A stretch of 64,000 nt of DNA from Scedosporium boydii (Eukaryota > Ascomycota > Sordariomycetes > Microascales > Microascaceae), in NCBI GenBank assembly GCA_002221725.1, contig NJFT01000039.1, forward strand, positions 124,001 to 188,000, given 5' to 3'. The notes beneath the pieces are model-generated. The model worked only from the letters and a program-made list of their open reading frames with translations. It searched no databases and was not told the DNA's origin. Positions 10,201 to 19,999 of this stretch are shown in pieces (positions within the stretch are counted from its first letter, which is position 1; every line of letters starts with the position of its first letter). Made by a program: the position numbers and the translations under genes.

Positions 10201-11415
10201 ATGGTTTCCGTCTGGGCCGACGAAAAGAGTCCCGCCACTCCAGCTCAGGACACCAAGCCCTGGAGAGGGGAGAAGACCACCGCCGGTGAAACTCAGGACA
10301 CTCAGAACACCGAGCCTCCAACAGCCCCCGTCATCCTCGTCCTCGGCCTCACCGGGGCCGGTAAAACCACCTTCATAAACCATGTCGCGCAACAACTCGA
10401 ACCCCGCCCCGTAGGCCACGGCATGACAGCCTGCACAACATCCGCCGAGGTGATCCTTGCCCAAGTTGGCGGCGTAGGCATTGTGCTCGTCGACACGCCC
10501 GGGTTCGAAGACCCGGAACGCTCAGACGCCGAAGTCCTCATCAACGTGACCACCTGGATGTCGGAGCACCTAGGCGGCAAAATTCAGATCACGGCGGCGC
10601 TGTACCTGAACTCCATCGCCACGGAGAAGATGTACGGCTCGGCGCTGCAAAATTTCCTCCTCTTCACCAAGATCGTAGGGAGTAACTGCATGACTAACGT
10701 CGGCCTCGTGTCTACGCGGTGGGATGTCGTCGACCGGGAGACGGCTGAGGCTCGGGAGCGGGAACTTATTGAGAAGCCGTGGAAGACGATGATTGAGAAT
10801 GGGGCGCGCACTTTCCGGGCGGCTAACGACGCGGAGTCGTGCTGTCGCATTCTGCAGTCGCTTCTGGAAGCGCAACCGACTTTCATCCAGATCCAGCGCG
10901 AGATGGCGCGCGAGTTTGACGGGAAGCCGCTACCGCGCACCATGGCCGGCGAGCAAGTGCACGCGCAGGTGCTAGCCGACATTGTCAGCGCCAAGGCAGA
11001 AATTGCGATCATGGAGGGCCAGCTTCGCAACGTGGCGCTATTGAGGGACATGCCCTCGCTGAAAGAGCAGCTTGAGGAGAACCTGCGGAGCGCGAGGGAG
11101 CGACTCTCGCGCCTCGACAAGGATCGGCAGAGGGTGGAGAAGGTGCCGACGTGGCGGGAGTGGGCGTGGAAGACGACGAAGAGCTACGGCCCCGCGGTGA
11201 TGAGCACGGCGTTGTCGTGGGCGATGAAGACGACGCAGCGGGGTGCTGAGATGGCGGAGCTGCAGGCCCTACGGCTCGCTCAGCAGGATGCGCAGATGAC
11301 TATTGATGGGTTGCAGAGGCAGTTGGGTGAACAGTCGAATATGGGCGGACATATCCTTACTGGTGTGACTTATGCTGCCATACATTATGGATTGAGGGCA
11401 TTTGGGTGGATGTGA
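10201..11415 (+). CDS. AIG1/IMAP-like P-loop GTPase with coiled coil and C-terminal hydrophobic tail
   Basis: 404 residues, intronless, start MVSVWADEKS. After about 40 flexible residues, the GTPase core begins VILVLGLTGAGKTTFINHVA: the G1 P-loop GLTGAGKT lies near residue 49. A Thr-rich switch I (MTACTTSAE) and a G3 motif VDTPGFEDP follow. The presumed G4 is STRWD, where Ras-like proteins have NKxD; TxxD-type G4 variants are known in the AIG1/septin-like GTPases. From about residue 260 the chain is helical and charged (SLKEQLEENLRSARERLSRL), and it ends with mildly hydrophobic segments near 330-345 and 385-404. I infer a membrane-associated, possibly oligomerising GTPase. Similar AIG1-type proteins are multicopy and poorly characterised in fungi; IMAPs and plant AIG1 proteins act in immunity. 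The divergent neighbour at 9163 may be a partner. Assignment to the P-loop GTPase class is secure; the role is unknown. Confidence 0.85.
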   Translation: MVSVWADEKSPATPAQDTKPWRGEKTTAGETQDTQNTEPPTAPVILVLGLTGAGKTTFINHVAQQLEPRPVGHGMTACTTSAEVILAQVGGVGIVLVDTPGFEDPERSDAEVLINVTTWMSEHLGGKIQITAALYLNSIATEKMYGSALQNFLLFTKIVGSNCMTNVGLVSTRWDVVDRETAEARERELIEKPWKTMIENGARTFRAANDAESCCRILQSLLEAQPTFIQIQREMAREFDGKPLPRTMAGEQVHAQVLADIVSAKAEIAIMEGQLRNVALLRDMPSLKEQLEENLRSARERLSRLDKDRQRVEKVPTWREWAWKTTKSYGPAVMSTALSWAMKTTQRGAEMAELQALRLAQQDAQMTIDGLQRQLGEQSNMGGHILTGVTYAAIHYGLRAFGWM

Positions 11416-13039
11416 TGGACGTGATCGATAGATAGTACGGGAGGCCTTATGTCTAGGCGGAAATCAGGACGATATTGCTAGAGAAATTCCAAAGTAAGAG
11501 ACGACGTCAACTTAGAACTCTCACACCAGGCAAAATGCCACCCGAACTGCCTCCATCTAAGTCCTCCTCTTTCAAGGACCAAGACCTCGAGTTCTGTCCA
11601 GCCCACATCTAGCAATTAAGCTAGATCTATCCTGTATCAACGTAGAATTTATCAACCGAATTATCAACTGATTTACCGTTGACTGAAACCTACAATTAGT
11701 AGATAAGAACCATCACCAACCTACTTCGTAGGCAATGGATTTTGGCAAATCAGAAATCGACGTGCTTTGGCGGCGAGACACAAATTCAAAGTAAATTCCG
11801 TGCAGAGGGAAAAGGTCGCGTGGCATGTTTTCGAGGCACAAACTCAGCCCGTCCAAGGTTTAAGGGTCCATCTGACCTCATCTCCTCACCCCTCATCAAA
11901 TAGAGAACGAGATGCCCAGTTCGGGGTGGGGGAGAGATCATCTGGCCTTGCATACAATTTGGTGTATCCATTAATATCCCTTCCCTTCTCCCCATGGCGA
12001 CACAGATCGTCGGGAGCATGTGAAAGCTGCTCTTCCCCACCCCCCACTAGCTTCTCCATCTGGATGCTACCCCATCCGGGGTGGGTGGGTGGCTTGCTGT
12101 GCAGATGCTCCATTTGGACTTCACTTGGGTCTGGTTTTTCCCTGAGCAACTGTCTGTTGTTACAAATTCGAACGGCAGCCTACAGATTTGGTGCAAGCTT
12201 CCGCAAGAATCGGGCCTGTGATGGCTTGCATCTCTGCAGAGTAATAACAGGCCACTAGAATGTATGGAGTTGGCGTGGCGTTGGCAGGTTGCATGTTGCT
12301 CGTTTCTCCTTGGTGAGTTCGTTTAAGGAGCTGGATTGTCAAGCTGGTGCGGCATGCATTGGCTCCTTCCGGATGGACGCCACGAGAGAGACGGCCCCGT
12401 GGCGGCATCTGCGGTTATGCCTCTCATCGGACGCATCTATCAAGTGGCGAGACCCAAGAGCTCGGGATGTAGGGAGCACACAGGAATAGGCGCATGTTTG
12501 CAGTCTTCCTGGCAATCAAATTGGAGTGACTGGAAGCAACTACGGCAATCCCCCTCTACTCCGGCACTAGACTAGCAACGTCCTCGACATCATCGAGCTC
12601 CACGCTACGAAGTACTTTAGGCGTGAAAAGTTGATGACCCGGGAAGATGGAAGCTACCTGCTTCATACACTACGCTACATACACTATGTCATAGGTCCGG
12701 ATGAGGAGATGGCTAATCTTAGAGCCTGGCCTAGGCCGAACCTCTTGAGTTTGGTCCGCAATGTTGGGCGGGTCGCTGGGATGATAAGAAGTTAGCGCCG
12801 TCTCAACTCGCTTGTGAGTTTTTCCAGTGTAATCTATATGTGGAGCGATGGCGGAGGGCCGAAAGTTGGCTGCAACTGGGTAACCTGTTGGAACTATCCG
12901 GCGAGGTGGGAGATGGGACAATTAACGTTTAAGTCGCTAAGATATTTCGTTATCGGGGCGTAATGCAGGCAGATTTGTGGTAAATTGCATTATCTAGGTA
13001 GGTTCAGCATTGGAACCGTGCACGGACGCGGTTCCCATT

Positions 13040-13157
13040 TACGAAGTGCACAACGGAACGGTCCTCCCAAGCCTCAAAGTGCTGCACTTATGCACAAGTA
13101 TACTTCGTACAACTGCGCTCCAGCTGCTTCCAATTGTCGTGTACGGCGTACGAAGTA
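13040..13157. repeat. Cluster of TACTTCGTA/TACGAAGTA copies
   Basis: Exact copies at 13101-13109 and 13149-13157 (the latter as GTACGAAGTAC) and a one-base variant at 13040-13048 lie within 120 bp. Further exact copies lie outside this interval at 11722-11730 and 12606-12614. Confidence 0.7.
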
Positions 13158-13573
13158 CCTGTGCACCCATTTATCACGTGCAAGACGTGGTTTTTGTCAG
13201 TGTTTTGTTGCCCAAGGACCAGGATTGTTGGAGTCTTAGTGCAAAGGCATTGACAGAACTCATCTCGGATCGAGACATCGATATCAATCTCTGGTGTTCT
13301 TGAGATGGATGGATACAGCCGTCGACTTGTTTGATAGTCGGTGATGGAATATAATTATACCCGTGTTTTTTTCTCATATTCTAATCAGGCTCAACTGTGT
13401 CAGTCGAAGGATTGACTTCTGTCACAAAACTTGCCGATTCTCATGCTCGTGTTCCAAGTCCATTGATCCATGTCAGTGGGTATCGATAGATTTCTATAAG
13501 TGAATCTAGCCCGCTCATAGTCTCATATTTTCGGAGCCGCACGTTTGTCTTTGAACAAAGCAGTCGAGATCAG

Positions 13574-13719
13574 TACTTCGTGGGATGTACTTCGTACCCA
13601 ATTCCGGGCGCACACACAAAGCACGAGCAGAACCACAATCACAAGCTCGGCAGAAGATGGAGATGAAGCCCCAGATGCACCGCATCAGACATTTGATAAT
13701 TCGCTGTCCATACTTCGTA
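13574..13719. repeat. Second cluster of TACTTCGTA copies
   Basis: Exact copies at 13588-13596 and 13711-13719, with a variant TACTTCGTG at 13574-13582. The copies flank a non-coding stretch about 1.6 kb upstream of the PAS kinase start. Confidence 0.7.
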
Positions 13720-14696
13720 CGAGTTGATAGAATATCAAAATTAAACCAGTCCAGCCTAGCCCGGTTCACATGCAGAATGCAGACAATGACCAGACGCCCG
13801 CTTCTCGTGTAAAACATTCATGCTAGTACAAAGGTATTGTAGCAAGAGGCCAGAAATCAGGAACCGAAACCAGAAATACCGAAACTTCAGCAGTCCTAGT
13901 TTCCTTCCTTTCCTTGACACGACGCCGATGCCCTCAAGCCTCAAGCCTGTGCCCTGCGTCCCGGATCCTGCAATTGTGATACCCGCCGTTTGCGCTCACA
14001 CACACCCTGACTCTGACTCAAACTTGAACTCCCTGCGAACTCACCCTTGTACTCACCCGTTGTCTGTCTCATACCCATTGACTCTCCCTTCCGCGGCCTC
14101 TGCCCCTTGGATCCTCGAGCTGGCACGGAAACTTCCTTGTCCATCTATTCCTTACCATTGTCCGCTTTCGAGGTTGGAAATAGCCCTGCGCTGGCGTTGC
14201 ATCGAGAATACCAACGATCAGCACGTCCATTATCTTGACATCAAGATACTTGCAAGTAGTCTTGGTCCAGGCCCCGGCCTCAGGCTTCGAATGATCAAGA
14301 CTGGAAAGAGCCCCTCCTCACAAGTCTAAGTCGACGAATCCACCAGAACCTCAAATCACGCCCGCATCGAATTCTCCAATTCCCCACCATCCAGTGCAAT
14401 TTTTTTCCTTTTCTCTATTTTTGCACCACCCCAACCCCAAACCCGGCCGGCGTCATCGCCAAAGTCCCCGTCCCCCAAAGCTTCAAAATCCAAAGAGGGG
14501 TCCGATCAAATATCAATACATCATTCCTCAAGAGCCGAAACCACCAGCAAAGCCTTCCGACAACCTCAAGGCTCCAGAACTTCAGCCCTGCCGATTCCCC
14601 AATAACACCTCGGTGCATCCACCGTTGAGATCTTGAATCATTGATACACTTATATACACAAGTACTGCGTATAGACTACAACACTGCGTGCCACTT

Positions 14697-14728
14697 CCTT
14701 GCATCCTTGCATCTTTGCATCCTTGCAT
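14697..14728. repeat. Tandem 8-bp repeat (CCTTGCAT)x4
   Basis: Four head-to-tail 8-bp units, the third with one change (CTTTGCAT), in the pyrimidine-rich leader of the PAS kinase gene. The unit length resembles that of the 8-bp array at 25846-25885, but the sequence is different. Confidence 0.75.
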
Positions 14729-15123
14729 TGATCCCTCTTCGCCCGCCCCGCCTATTACCAGCAGCCTTTCTATTTCTACACTTTGACATCAATCGGATTC
14801 GACTTCACCGAGTTCAAGGTTCAAAAGGGTCGACCCAGCCTGGCCAAGCCCGAACCTAATCCCCCCAACTCTAAACCCGTCGGCCGACAAATAAGATCGG
14901 TCCCTTCATCACAAGCAGAGTCGGATCATCTCCATTCCACCAATCCTGGGTCCAATCATTTTACCTCGTTGCCAACAAACTTTCTTTACCTGCTGCTTGC
15001 CCCTGGTCCGAGAGAAGCAACAAAAAGCCCGTCACCGATATCTGCGAGGCAGCGGACGCCCACGCCCGTCTGTTCACGTAGCCTTTCGGGAGCACAGGCA
15101 ACCATCGAACCCTGCCTCCAAGT

Positions 15124-15183
15124 ATGGTCGAATCTCATGGCAAAGACAGCAATAATGGTCCGTCAGCCCCCATCCTCCCCTGA
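15124..15183 (+). promoter_or_regulatory. Candidate upstream ORF of the PAS kinase
   Basis: A 19-codon open frame, starting MVESHGKDSN and ending with TGA, 184 bp upstream of the chosen kinase ATG. If it lies in the mRNA leader it could lower or condition kinase translation. Transcript ends are unknown, so this is an inference from position only. Confidence 0.35.
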
Positions 15184-15366
15184 ATCTTCAGTCCTTAGGC
15201 CTCCCGGTTCTCAGCTCACCTGCGCTCCCCCTCCCCCTCCCCCTCCTCCCCCCAAACCTCGCATTTCTCGCCTTTCCCTTTGTGGTGTTGGATGGATTAC
15301 GCTCTCAGCTTACCACTGTCACCCTCCCAGAGCTGCCATCTCCCCAGAGCTGACACCAAGGCTACC

Positions 15367-18300
15367 ATGATAGGCGCCGAGAACTCAACAGATAATAATA
15401 CCCGAGCTCACTCCAGGGGGCTCCAGCTCACCCTCTCACCCTCCTTCCCACCCTCCCTACCTAGAAATCGAAGCGCCGGGAATCTCTCCGTGCCTACCGA
15501 GCGAAGGGAGCCGGCAAGGAATAGATATTCTTTCGACGCCCACGCAGCTCTCGACTATGATGCTCTTACAAGGTTGGTCCACTTTTTCTCCATCCCATTT
15601 TCATGCTTCATCATTGTTGTTACTAGTCTCCAACCCCACCAACCCTCTATTCCTCTCTCTCTTTGCATGCCTTTCTTTGATGCAGTAGTGCAAGTTTTGG
15701 CTGCGCTTTGTCCTGCCTCGCCTTCCCAGTTCTTCCCTACTAATATGTCCGACTGTGGCCTGTCCAGATCTCCCATCATGACCGATCATGACCATGGCCT
15801 TGGCCTGTCAGGTCTCCGCCGCATCCGACAACAACCCACCATCCGACTCCCCGGCCTCCCTTCGAACGCGTCATCGCGCAGCCCCTCTGTGGGGCCCTCT
15901 CGCTCGACATCATTAAGCCTCCCTCCCCAAGCCGGCCAAATTACCCCACGATCCCCGGTCGCCCAGTCGCCTACCTTCACCGAAGACCTATCCAAGTTCC
16001 CGTCCGAGTCCCTCCATTCTTTCTCCTACGCCCACCTCTCCGAAGAATACCTGCACAACCGCCAAAATGTGATAAAACGATCGCTCGAGTACATGAAGGA
16101 CCACATGAACTGGGCCTCCGCCACCTCCACCGCGGGGATAGCAAGCGCCCAGGCGAGGGCCACCGGTGACGTAGAGGCCCAGAGCATGCTTGAACTTCTT
16201 GCCAAGGCCCAGCTTGTCGGCGCCGGCAACTTGCCTCACCCGGGCTTGTCGCCAATGGCTGGCCCTTTGACAGGGCCCCCGAGTGTATCGGGAGAGAATG
16301 TGTTTGAGAAGGAGTTCACTGCCGAGCCCGAATCCTATGCCCGACCGCGTTCACCGACCGATCTTGCGCAGTCGCCCGAACCCGATACTGGCACCAGACA
16401 GGAACTTGCGCTTGAAAAAGGCGATGGCGATGAATCTAGGCGCAGTAGACAACCATCCCAAACATCCCAACCGCCGACACTACCCCCCGCGCCAGAAACT
16501 TCGCGAGCCGAATCGACCAAAGACGGCGGCGCGCCTTCGAGAACCGAGCTAGACACGAAGCCCGCCCTCCTCAAGCGAACATTCACCGATACACTCCCCG
16601 TCTCCCTCCAGGAGAAGCTCATAGATACCCTAGCGCAGCCCTTCCTAGTGGGGTCTGGAGAGCCCGTCCTGTCACCCTTGGCTGCGCATAGCGTATCCGC
16701 GGCCGGCTTCCCGAGCGCCCTAGGCTCCGTAGTCCACGGCCACTCGTCTCGGTGGGTGCCCGCCACCCAGGCCATCTTCACGACGGAAGCGCAGCCCCCA
16801 TGGACGATACTCGCTGCCAACGATTTGGCGTGTCTTGTGTTTGGCGTCACCAAGGGCGAAGTGCGCAAGATGGGCATCCTCGAGGTCGTGCAGGAGGAGA
16901 GGCGATCGTGGCTCGAGAAGAAGCTGCTGCAGAACACAGGAGATGACAACAGCGCCAGTGGTACTACCCGCGATCAGCAGCCAGCGTCTAGTCCTGCGTC
17001 GTCGGCGGCTTCGGCGTTGCTTGGCGGCCGGACGGGAATTACGGCACAACTGCTGAGCAAGCCGAACTCGAGATCGCAGCCCCGCAAATCTCTGAATAAC
17101 AGGCGTTCTAGGACGGTCCACAGCGGCGTGCCGACGCCCGCCTCCGGGGCGCAGGGAAGTCCTCGCCACCGGAATAGCCAGTCGAGAGGGGTCCTTATCT
17201 GCGGCGACGTGATACCTATCCAGAAACGGAACGGGTCGACCGGGTCAGCTAGCCTATGGGTCAAGGAGAAGAGAGTCGGGCTAATATGGGTGCTGGAGGA
17301 GATCCACGAAGACGTGGCTCACATAACGCTCAAGGAGGAGGGCGTCGTCCAGGAGGTGACTGGGGCGTCCGAGGCGATATGGGGCGCCGACGCCATCGAG
17401 CCGGGCGCAGACATCGGAAAACTCATCCCGAGGATACCACGTCAGGGAATCGACCCGAGAACCGGCGAAGTCGACTTTGCCCAGGCCGCCAAGAGGAGAT
17501 ACTTCACCTGCCCGCACGCCGAGACGGTCAGCATCCCCTGCACCGTGGAGCAGGTGCGCGGCCAGCGACAGCTCCGCGTGTCGAGCTTCCCGCACATCGC
17601 CGGCATCATCGTCGTGTCGCCGGAGGATCTGACCATCAAGAGCTCCAACGCCGCGTTTTGCGGCGCACTGTTCGGATACGAGAGGCCCGACGGCAAGTCC
17701 ATCAATTCGCTTATTCCGGACTTTGACAAGATCCTGAGGATGTTGACCGAGGAGGACGGTATCGAAATGGTAGACGGCATCGTGGTGCCTGAGCATAACT
17801 TCCGCAAGGCGTCGACCTACGTGGCTATCCGCGAAGGCCGCATCGATGCTGCGGCAGCGTTCCTCCGGCCGGAGGGCGTCCCCGCTAAGCATCGGGACGG
17901 AGCGTCGCTGCGGATCGATGTGCAGATGAGAGTCGTGCAGAGCGAGCGACAACCCAGTAGGAACGGGTCGGCGATTGTACGGGAAAGTGGCGACGGATCA
18001 TCGGAGGGCGACGAAGAAGATGAGAGCGCTATTGCGGAGACGGAGCTGGTGTATGCGCTGTGGGTCACGTACTCGCGGCATCTGCACTCGACCAAGGGCC
18101 CCGTGGTATCCGGCACATCGACGCCCCTTCATCAGCCGACACCGGGGCAAATCGCTGCGCCTATACCGAAGGAAGCTGGTAGTGGTGGCGTCTCTCAGGA
18201 GTCGAGAAGGGCCGAGGAACTTGGTACCTCACCGGCGATGACTGCGTTGGCTGCGACGACGGCTGCTCCCACGACGACGATGACGACGACAGGAACATCT

Positions 18301-19039
18301 CCCATGTATGCGGGGACGACGGCGTCCAACATTACGAGGCAGCTTAGGGAAGTCGCACGCAGCGCCGCGGCGAAGCTAACAGGGACCTCGCGCCCATCAA
18401 CCCCTAAACTAGAAAAGACTCCAGCCTCAAGAGCCGTTGAGCACCAACGCAAAAAGACCATCGACGACTTTACCATCCTCGAAGAAATGGGCCAAGGTGC
18501 CTACGGCCAAGTCAAACTCGCTCGATACAAATCGACAGGCCAAAAAGTAGTCCTCAAATACGTCACGAAGCGCCGGATCCTCGTCGACACCTGGACGCGC
18601 GACCGCCGCCTCGGCACGGTCCCCCTCGAGATCCACGTCCTCGACTACCTCCGACGCCCGGAACTGCGGCACGCCAACATCGTCGAGATGGAGGCCTTCT
18701 TCGAGGACGACACGAACTACTACATCGAGATGGTTCCCCACGGCCTCCCCGGCATGGACCTCTTCGACTACATCGAGCTGCGGGCCAATATGGACGAGGC
18801 GCAGTGCCGGAGCATCTTCGTGCAGGTCGTGAGGGCGGTGCATCATTTGCATACGAAGGCGCACGTCGTGCATAGGGACATCAAGGATGAGAATGTTATT
18901 TTGGATGGGGAGGGGAGGATTAAGTTGATTGACTTTGGGAGCGCGGCGTATATTAAGAGCGGGCCGTTTCAAGTCTTTGTCGGCACGATAGGTAAGATAC
19001 CCTCTCTCTCTCTCTCTCGTTCTTCTTGTCTTTTTTTTT

Positions 19040-19085
<46 letters not shown>

Positions 19086-19382
19086 TATACTAAAACTTCG
19101 TGTCCAGACTACGCCGCCCCCGAAGTCCTCGCCGGAAAACCCTACGGCGGCAAACCCCAAGACGTCTGGGCCCTCGGCATCCTCCTCTACACCATCATCT
19201 ACAAGGAGAACCCCTTCTACAGCATCGACGAGATCATGGACCGCGACCTGCGCGTGCCGTTTACCATTAGCGAGGAGAGCATTGATCTCGTGCGGTGCAT
19301 GCTGGATCGGGATGTTGAGAAGCGGTATACGATTGAGCAGGTTTTGAATCATCCCTGGTTTATGGGGATGGAAGAGGAGTAA
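15367..19382 (+). CDS. psk1: PAS-domain serine/threonine kinase (PSK1/PSK2, PASK family)
   Basis: Proposed exons: 15367-15572, 15768-18991 and 19108-19382, giving 1234 residues. The ATG (ACCATGA) starts MIGAENSTDN. The first intron has a weak donor, GTTGGT, with branch TACTAAT and acceptor CAG. It is 195 nt and has no in-frame stop, so the first exons could also be read through. The second intron (donor GTAAGA) fuses GTI to DYAAPEVLAG. Residues 1-390 are mostly disordered. PAS-like regions lie near 396-460 (WTILAANDLACLVFGVTKGE) and about 690-750 (SSNAAFCGALFGYERPDG), with the family motif HAETVSIP between them. The kinase domain starts near 969: GQGAYGQV, the Lys in VVLKYV, HRDIKDEN, DFGSAA and APE, all intact. 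PAS kinases couple nutrient state to glucose partitioning, glycogen and translation in yeast. The gene is convergent with sea4, leaving 617 bp between stops. Confidence 0.92.
19001..19082. repeat. (CT)n and about 40-base poly-T tract inside a PAS-kinase intron
   Basis: The 116-nt intron 18992-19107 consists mostly of a CT run (19003-19018), a short T run, and an unbroken T tract of about 40 bases (19043-19082), ending close to the branch-like ACTAAAAC and the CAG acceptor. It interrupts the activation segment of the kinase, between DFG and APE. Confidence 0.85.
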
Positions 19383-19999
19383 ACCTTGGTTCTCTTGGTT
19401 CTGGACTTTCGCTTTCTACCTAGAGGAGTAGAAGGGAGTTTCTTTCTTTCTTTCTTTGTTTCATTGGAAATATTTGAGCATTTTTAAGGGGGGGAGGCAT
19501 GGCTTTTTTTCCTTTACCCCCCTTGGCATGAGTTCTCATAACATGGCATATCGGTTTCGGGGTTCATAAAGAAACCTCCCTTGGATTTTTTGGGAAGGAG
19601 AAACACGGGAGGGTGCATTGCACTGTCTATACCTATACACGCTGGATGGGAGAAGTTGGGAGTGGTGTTTCTTTTCTGTGTAAACTTCCAATACACTGGT
19701 TTGTTTTTGACATATGTTAGACTTTTTTCCCTTTTTCAACATAGTCTTGGGTAGATTGGGACGCGAGTTATGATGGAACTTTTGCTTGGAGCATGGATGG
19801 ATGAACATAGAATGGATATTATCTTTCACCTTTTCCTTTCCCTGTCTAAGAAGCATGTTCGCATCTATCATTGAAGCTGAAGCTAGCCGGCAATACAAAC
19901 TAGAACACACGGAAACCTCCCCGTAACTAAATTCACAAAACGAAGAGAAGATGATATATAAAAGATAATCCTCATTAGATTCTACAAGATCCTGCTCTC
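19383..19999. other. Convergent 3' region between PAS kinase and sea4
   Basis: 617 bp with a TTTC tetranucleotide run at 19440-19457, several T runs and no supported gene. Overlapping minus-strand frames at 19514-19910 have no family features. Confidence 0.6.

Larger units (their letters stand above)
11416..15366. other. Long intergenic region and leader of the PAS kinase gene
   Basis: Nearly 4 kb without a supported gene. The first 2.3 kb hold several TACTTCGTA copies. From about 13,850 the plus strand becomes C/T-rich, as expected for a long fungal promoter and 5' leader of the downstream kinase. Two open frames, 13820-14329 and 14783-15370, are by-products of this pyrimidine bias. A short upstream ORF lies at 15124-15183. 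Confidence 0.6.

Noticed and set aside
15280..15366. PAS kinase start at 15280
   Set aside because: Gives a Cys/Trp/Leu/Pro-rich leader out of pyrimidine-rich DNA; the ATG at 15367 has a better context and composition, though the true start is not proven.
14783..15370. 195-codon open frame upstream of the PAS kinase
   Set aside because: Pro/Ser/Leu composition follows from CT-rich leader DNA; no family features; ends just inside the kinase start.
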